DNA of 64,000 bases, from the NCBI GenBank assembly GCA_965119745.1, contig OZ221973.1, positions 3,038,001 through 3,102,000 on the forward strand, given 5' to 3'. Below, one piece after another: positions 60,121 to 64,000 of the stretch. The notes beneath the pieces are model-generated. The model was not told where the DNA came from and searched no databases. It saw only the letters and a list, made by a program, of their open reading frames with translations. This stretch comes from CAJFUR01 sp904420575. GTDB lineage: Bacteria; Actinomycetota; Coriobacteriia; Coriobacteriales; Eggerthellaceae. A program made the position numbers and the translations under genes. How positions within the stretch are numbered: the first letter of the stretch is position 1; the number at the start of each line of letters is the position of its first letter.

Positions 60121-60520
60121 AACCATGGTCGCTTTTTGATGACCAGGCCTTTCTGAAAACAGTGTGCAGGCAACGCTTCCTGCAGCGTGAAAATCTACGG
60201 AATCGCGCCATTTTTGGCCACAACGATATCGTTCGAGCGAGAATCCGGGCTCTCGCAGGCACAAAGCTGCCCCGGCGCGAGTCGGGGCAGCGAGCGCCTT
60301 CTTCGCAACCGGGGCTGCGGGCGCTTCATCCCGGCATGCGCGGAGGCCGCGGACGCTTTCGTTCGCGAGCTGCACCAGGATGGGGGCGCTTCCATTTACC
60401 GGCATGCACGGAGGCCGCGGGCGCCAACTTCCTTCCGACGTGGACCGAGGCAGGAGAGGTTCTCAAGCTGGCACATGGATCGGCAATGCTCCTTCCGGAC
60501 GTGCACCAGAGCTGGAGGGG
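60117..60520. other. Gene-poor stretch with degenerate 67-base tandem repeats
   Basis: No gene is seen in 404 bases. CCGGCATGCGCGGAGGCCGC at 60332 recurs at 60399 with one change, 67 bases apart, and neighbouring words (TGCACCAG, GGGGCGCTTCC) recur with similar spacing up to 60520, pointing to a decayed tandem repeat. A GCTGCCCCG/CGGGGCAGC hairpin lies near 60269-60294. It follows the secDF stop on the minus strand and may contain its terminator, but no T-run stem is evident. Confidence 0.5.
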
Positions 60521-63367
60521 TCATTTCCTTTTCGAACGCTTCCCGCGTGGGGCCTTTGAATGCTTGGAGGGCTCGGGCGCGGTGCGCTTGGCCGCAGCCG
60601 GCGTGGAAGGCTGGGGCTCGCCCGGATCGGAGGCTGCCGAACCGGGAACCGTCGAACCGGACGCGCCCTCCCCGTCCGTCGCCGCCGCGTCCTGCTTGCC
60701 GACCGCCGTCGGTTCCTGCTTGCCGACCGCCGCCGCAGCCAGAACCTGCACGCCCGCGGCCTTGCCGCTTGCGCCCTTCCCGCCGGAAGCCTTCGCGGCC
60801 GGCGCCTTCCCGCGTGCCTTCGCGGCCGGCGCCTTGCCCACGGGAGCCGCCGCCGGATGGGCGAACTCGAAGCGGCCGATCTCCGGGCCGTACTTCCTCG
60901 CCAGCTTGGCATAGCGCGGCTCGCGCGTCTTCCACATGGAATACAGGGGAACCGCTATGGCGATGGACGAGTACGAGCCGCACACCAGGCCGATGGCCAT
61001 GGCGAACGCGAAGTCCTTGAGGGTCTCGCCGCCGAAGAACAGCATGGCGAGCACGGGGATGAGCGAGGTGAGCGTGGTGTTGATGGTGCGCACGAGCACC
61101 TGGTTGATGGAGTGGTTCGCCATGGTCATGAAGGTGCACTTGATGTCTTCGCCCTTCATGTTGTCGTTGATGCGGTGGAACACGACCACCGTGTCGTAGA
61201 GCGAATAGCCCAGAATGGTGAGCAGCGCGGCGATGGTGTTAGGGTTCACCTCGCGGCCCACGAGCGCGTACACGCCCATGACCAGGACAAGGTCGTGCAG
61301 GAGCGCCACGATGGCCATGATGCCCATCTTGTATTCGAAGCGGATGGCGATGTAGACGATGATGAGCACGATGGACACCAGGAACGCGATGAGCGACGAC
61401 TGGATGACCGAGGCGCCCCAGTCCGGCCCGATGGTGGTCACTTCGAAGCTGTCCGTGGAAAGGCCCAGGCCGTCGGCCACTTGGTTCGCTCGCGCCGTGG
61501 CTTCTTCTGCGCTCGTCGTGGTCGTGCGCACCAGGAAGCCCTCTTCGCCGCTCGCGTCGGTCGTCTGGATGACGGCGTCCGGCTCGCCCGCCTGGTCGAA
61601 AGCGGTGCGCATCTGCTCGGTAGTCACGCCCTCCGTCCCATGGAACGCCACGGACGTGCCGCCCACGAACTCGATGCCGAAGTTCAAGCCCCGCACTCCC
61701 ACCACTACGAACGAGGCGGCAACGAGCACGGCCGCCACGCCCAGGAACACGCGCCGGTGCCCCAGGAAGTTGATGTCGTGCTTGATGAACTTGCCCCGCA
61801 CATGCCGCGCGCGCTGCGCAGCCTCTTCGCCGGCCTGCCCGTCCTTCGCCTCGGCCACCCGCTCGCTCTCGACGGAATCCATGGCCAGGCCCACTTCGGC
61901 CTCGGCCGTGGTGGTCCCTTCGGCCGCGGCAAGCGCCTCGTAGTCCTTGGCCGCCTCAAGGCTGTCGCGCACGCCCCAGAAGCCGGGGTGCTTGGCGATG
62001 GAGCGCGGGGCGAGCAAGCGGATGAGGGGCGCCTTGAACAGCAGCATCATGACGATGTCGCACACGATGCCGAGCGCAAGCGTCAGGCCGAAACCCTTCA
62101 CGGAGGCCGACGCCAGGAAGAACAGCGAGAGCGCGCTCACAAGCGTCACCAGGTCGGCGTCGACCGACGTCACGATGGCGTGCTTGACGCCCGTGATGGA
62201 CGCGGCCCGCACGCTGCGGCCCATGCGTATCTCCTCCCGAAAGCGCTCCATGGTGAGGATGGACGAGTCCGCCGCCATGCCGATGGTGAGCACGATGCCC
62301 GCGATGCCGGCGAGCGAAAGGCTGAACAGCCCAAACGCCGAGAGCGCCGCCAGGATGCCCAGGTACAGCACCGCGAACACCGCCATGGCGGCGGCCGTGA
62401 CCAGGCCCAGGCCCTGGTAGAACACCAGCAGGTACAGCATGACCACCGCAAGGCCGATGCCGGCCACCACGACGCCGGAGGCGAGCGCGTCCTGGCCGAG
62501 CGTCGGGCCCACCACCTGGCTTTGCGCGTATTCGAAGCTCACGGGCAAAGAGCCGCTCTCCAGCACGGTCTGCAGCGACTTCGCCTCTTCGAGCGTGTAG
62601 TTGCCCGTGATGGAGACGTCGCCGTCCAGGATCTCCGACTGCACGGCGGGGGCGAACTGCACCTCGTCGTCCAGGATGATGACGATCTTGCCCTTCGTGG
62701 ACACCAGGTCGGTGGTGGCCTCGGCGAACGCCGCCGTCCCTTCCGCATCCAGCCGCACGTTCACGGCGTAGTCGGTAGACGTGTCCTTGGGCTTGCCGAT
62801 GGTGACGTTCGTGATGTTCTCGCCGGTGACCAGCGGCGTGTAGGTGCCCTCGGCCACTTCGAGATGGACGGTCTTGCCCGAGGGGAACTTGTTGCCGAAC
62901 TCGTCGGTGATGGTGCCCTCTTCACCGAACTGGCCGTTCTCGATCTGGCTCTTCACCTCTTCGTCGGTGAACGAGTCCAGCCGCGCGAACGTGAGCTTGC
63001 CGGTCTTGCCGATGGTCTCGAGCGCCTTCTCGGGGTCGGACAGACCGGGGATCTGCACGAGGATCTGGTTCGTGCCCTGCACCTGCACGACCGCCTCGGA
63101 CGCACCGAGGGCGTTGACGCGGCTTTCGATGATGGCGCGGCTCTTCTCCATGTCCTCGGTCGACACGGCCGCGCCGTCCTCGCCCTTCGCAGTGAGCACC
63201 ACCGAAAGGCCGCCTTGGATGTCGAGGCCTTGGTTGATCCTCTCCGCCGGCGGGGTGAACAGAAACACCGAGCCGATGACGAGCAACGTGGTGAGGACGA
63301 GCAGCCACAGGTTGCGGCGGTCGGCCGAGCGATTGGCCTTTTTCTTCTTCTGCGGGGCAGCAGCCAT
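60521..63367 (-). CDS. secDF: Fused protein-export membrane protein SecD-SecF
   Basis: A 948-residue fusion of SecD and SecF, the proton-driven helper of Sec export. The SecD half has the first helix (residues 19-38), NQGLDIQGGLSVVL, the large outer P1 domain and six helices from about 300; the SecF half starts near 555 (KHDINFLGHRRVF) with NFGIEFVGGTSVAF and YSLYDTVVVFHRIND. A linker with acidic, Ala-rich sequence joins the halves. The last 120 residues are a Lys/Ala/Gly/Pro-rich tail (KAPAAKARGK... KRSKRK), far longer than usual, which may bind ribosomes or nucleic acid (inference). The lone gene starts 113 bases after the MFS stop. Confidence 0.95.
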   Translation of the reverse strand: MAAAPQKKKKANRSADRRNLWLLVLTTLLVIGSVFLFTPPAERINQGLDIQGGLSVVLTAKGEDGAAVSTEDMEKSRAIIESRVNALGASEAVVQVQGTNQILVQIPGLSDPEKALETIGKTGKLTFARLDSFTDEEVKSQIENGQFGEEGTITDEFGNKFPSGKTVHLEVAEGTYTPLVTGENITNVTIGKPKDTSTDYAVNVRLDAEGTAAFAEATTDLVSTKGKIVIILDDEVQFAPAVQSEILDGDVSITGNYTLEEAKSLQTVLESGSLPVSFEYAQSQVVGPTLGQDALASGVVVAGIGLAVVMLYLLVFYQGLGLVTAAAMAVFAVLYLGILAALSAFGLFSLSLAGIAGIVLTIGMAADSSILTMERFREEIRMGRSVRAASITGVKHAIVTSVDADLVTLVSALSLFFLASASVKGFGLTLALGIVCDIVMMLLFKAPLIRLLAPRSIAKHPGFWGVRDSLEAAKDYEALAAAEGTTTAEAEVGLAMDSVESERVAEAKDGQAGEEAAQRARHVRGKFIKHDINFLGHRRVFLGVAAVLVAASFVVVGVRGLNFGIEFVGGTSVAFHGTEGVTTEQMRTAFDQAGEPDAVIQTTDASGEEGFLVRTTTTSAEEATARANQVADGLGLSTDSFEVTTIGPDWGASVIQSSLIAFLVSIVLIIVYIAIRFEYKMGIMAIVALLHDLVLVMGVYALVGREVNPNTIAALLTILGYSLYDTVVVFHRINDNMKGEDIKCTFMTMANHSINQVLVRTINTTLTSLIPVLAMLFFGGETLKDFAFAMAIGLVCGSYSSIAIAVPLYSMWKTREPRYAKLARKYGPEIGRFEFAHPAAAPVGKAPAAKARGKAPAAKASGGKGASGKAAGVQVLAAAAVGKQEPTAVGKQDAAATDGEGASGSTVPGSAASDPGEPQPSTPAAAKRTAPEPSKHSKAPRGKRSKRK

Positions 63368-63480
63368 GGACGGAACCTTCTCCTTCTCGGCGCTTCGGGT
63401 GCCTCGCCGGCACCTTGCGTGGCGCGATCTCGTGAACCGTCCTATTGTGCCACAAACGTCCGTCTAGCGAAAGCGCATGC

Positions 63481-64000
63481 TCAAACCTTTTTGTTCTTGG
63501 GCAAGGAGGGTTTGCGCATGGCGCGGGCGTACAGGAAGCCTACCACCAGACCGACGGCGACGATCCCCATGGCTATGGCCAGGGTATGGGCGAACCCGTC
63601 GGCGTAGGCCTGCGTCTTCGCGAGGCCGGCGGCGGTGCCGCGCAGCACGTCGGCCGAAAGCACGCCGACGAACAGCGACGAGCCGATGGACGAAGCCACC
63701 TGCACGAGCGTGGAGTTGATGGACGCCCCGTGCGGATACAGGTCGGGCGGCAGCTGGCGCAAGGCGGCGGTCTTCGAAGGCGTGTAGGCGAGCCCCTGTC
63801 CCACGTAGATCAGGGCGGCGGAAAGCACCACCAGGCCGACCAGCAGATGTTCCGAAAGGAAGAACAACGCCACCTGCCCCGCAACCACCAGCGTCAAACC
63901 CGCCGGGATGAGCGGCCACGCGCCCACACGATCGTACAGCTTGCCGCCCGCGAAGGACGATGCGGCATTCACCAGCACCGGCCCCAGCAGCAACAGGCCT
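63481..64000 (-). CDS. MFS transporter, DHA2/EmrB-QacA-like (5' end outside window)
   Basis: The C-terminal 172 codons of a drug:proton antiporter-type major facilitator. Visible are a helix pair with GGKLYDRVGAWPLIPAG (the repeated loop motif), further helices at LLVGLVVLSAALIYVGQGLA, the conserved QVASSIGSSLFVGVLSADVL and a final helix IAMGIVAVGLVVGFLYARA followed by a Lys-rich tail (KPSLPKNKKV). These match the last third of 14-helix DHA2 exporters. The start lies beyond the window. Whether it is co-transcribed with secDF, 113 bases downstream, is not clear. Confidence 0.85.
   Translation of the reverse strand, partial: GLLLLGPVLVNAASSFAGGKLYDRVGAWPLIPAGLTLVVAGQVALFFLSEHLLVGLVVLSAALIYVGQGLAYTPSKTAALRQLPPDLYPHGASINSTLVQVASSIGSSLFVGVLSADVLRGTAAGLAKTQAYADGFAHTLAIAMGIVAVGLVVGFLYARAMRKPSLPKNKKV

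Overview
The window is high-GC, densely coded DNA whose content fits a gut Actinomycetota of class Coriobacteriia, family Eggerthellaceae (Eggerthella/Gordonibacter-like). The grounds are two DMSO-reductase-family molybdenum enzymes with ferredoxin-like partners, a LuxR regulator with a dozen membrane helices next to one of them, a c-type-heme sensor kinase, tandem AGCS amino-acid symporters, ECF vitamin transporters and a conserved upp-glyA-atp block. The assignment is inference from gene content. No rRNA, tRNA, transposase or CRISPR array was seen.

Layout. 1-5.7 kb: OFA-like MFS transporter and membrane-anchored M20 peptidase, a Phd/RelE-type toxin-antitoxin pair with a perfect inverted-repeat operator, an XRE regulator with a membrane partner, and small unknown genes. 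6-10.3 kb: a cytosolic two-subunit molybdenum enzyme divergent from its likely LuxR regulator. 10.4-23.1 kb, all on the minus strand: F1Fo ATP synthase (I-B-E-F-H-A-G-D-C in transcription order), dCMP deaminase, upp, glyA, rpiB and glpK, with palindromic repeats between several of them. 23.2-34.4 kb: a lipase-like hydrolase and tsaC, then a five-gene operon behind a predicted cobalamin riboswitch. It encodes a 1,673-residue surface protein (Ig-like repeats, DUF4430, beta-propeller, C-terminal anchor), a second membrane-anchored DUF4430 protein, EcfT, a fused double EcfA and an ECF S component. I read this as a cobamide capture-and-import system. 34.5-43.6 kb: Cys-rich zinc protein plus alkyltransferase, two flavoproteins, two AGCS symporters, a small regulator and a DUF4418 protein. 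43.7-52.7 kb: a Tat-exported molybdenum reductase operon with an Fe-S subunit, FtsX-like ABC exporter and YVTN lipoprotein, divergent from a heme-sensing kinase/response regulator pair. 52.8-56.8 kb: FMN riboswitch, RibU and the EcfA1-A2-T module. 57-64 kb: PNPOx-like protein, small genes, a nuclease-like protein bracketed by repeats, secDF and a partial MFS transporter.

The strongest unexplained signals are the cobalamin-riboswitch operon, whose surface protein recalls Bacteroides BtuG by architecture, and several palindromic repeats whose outer arms differ in sequence from copy to copy yet stay self-complementary. One such repeat lies in frame inside ecfA1, and an unrelated palindrome lies in frame inside ecfA2.
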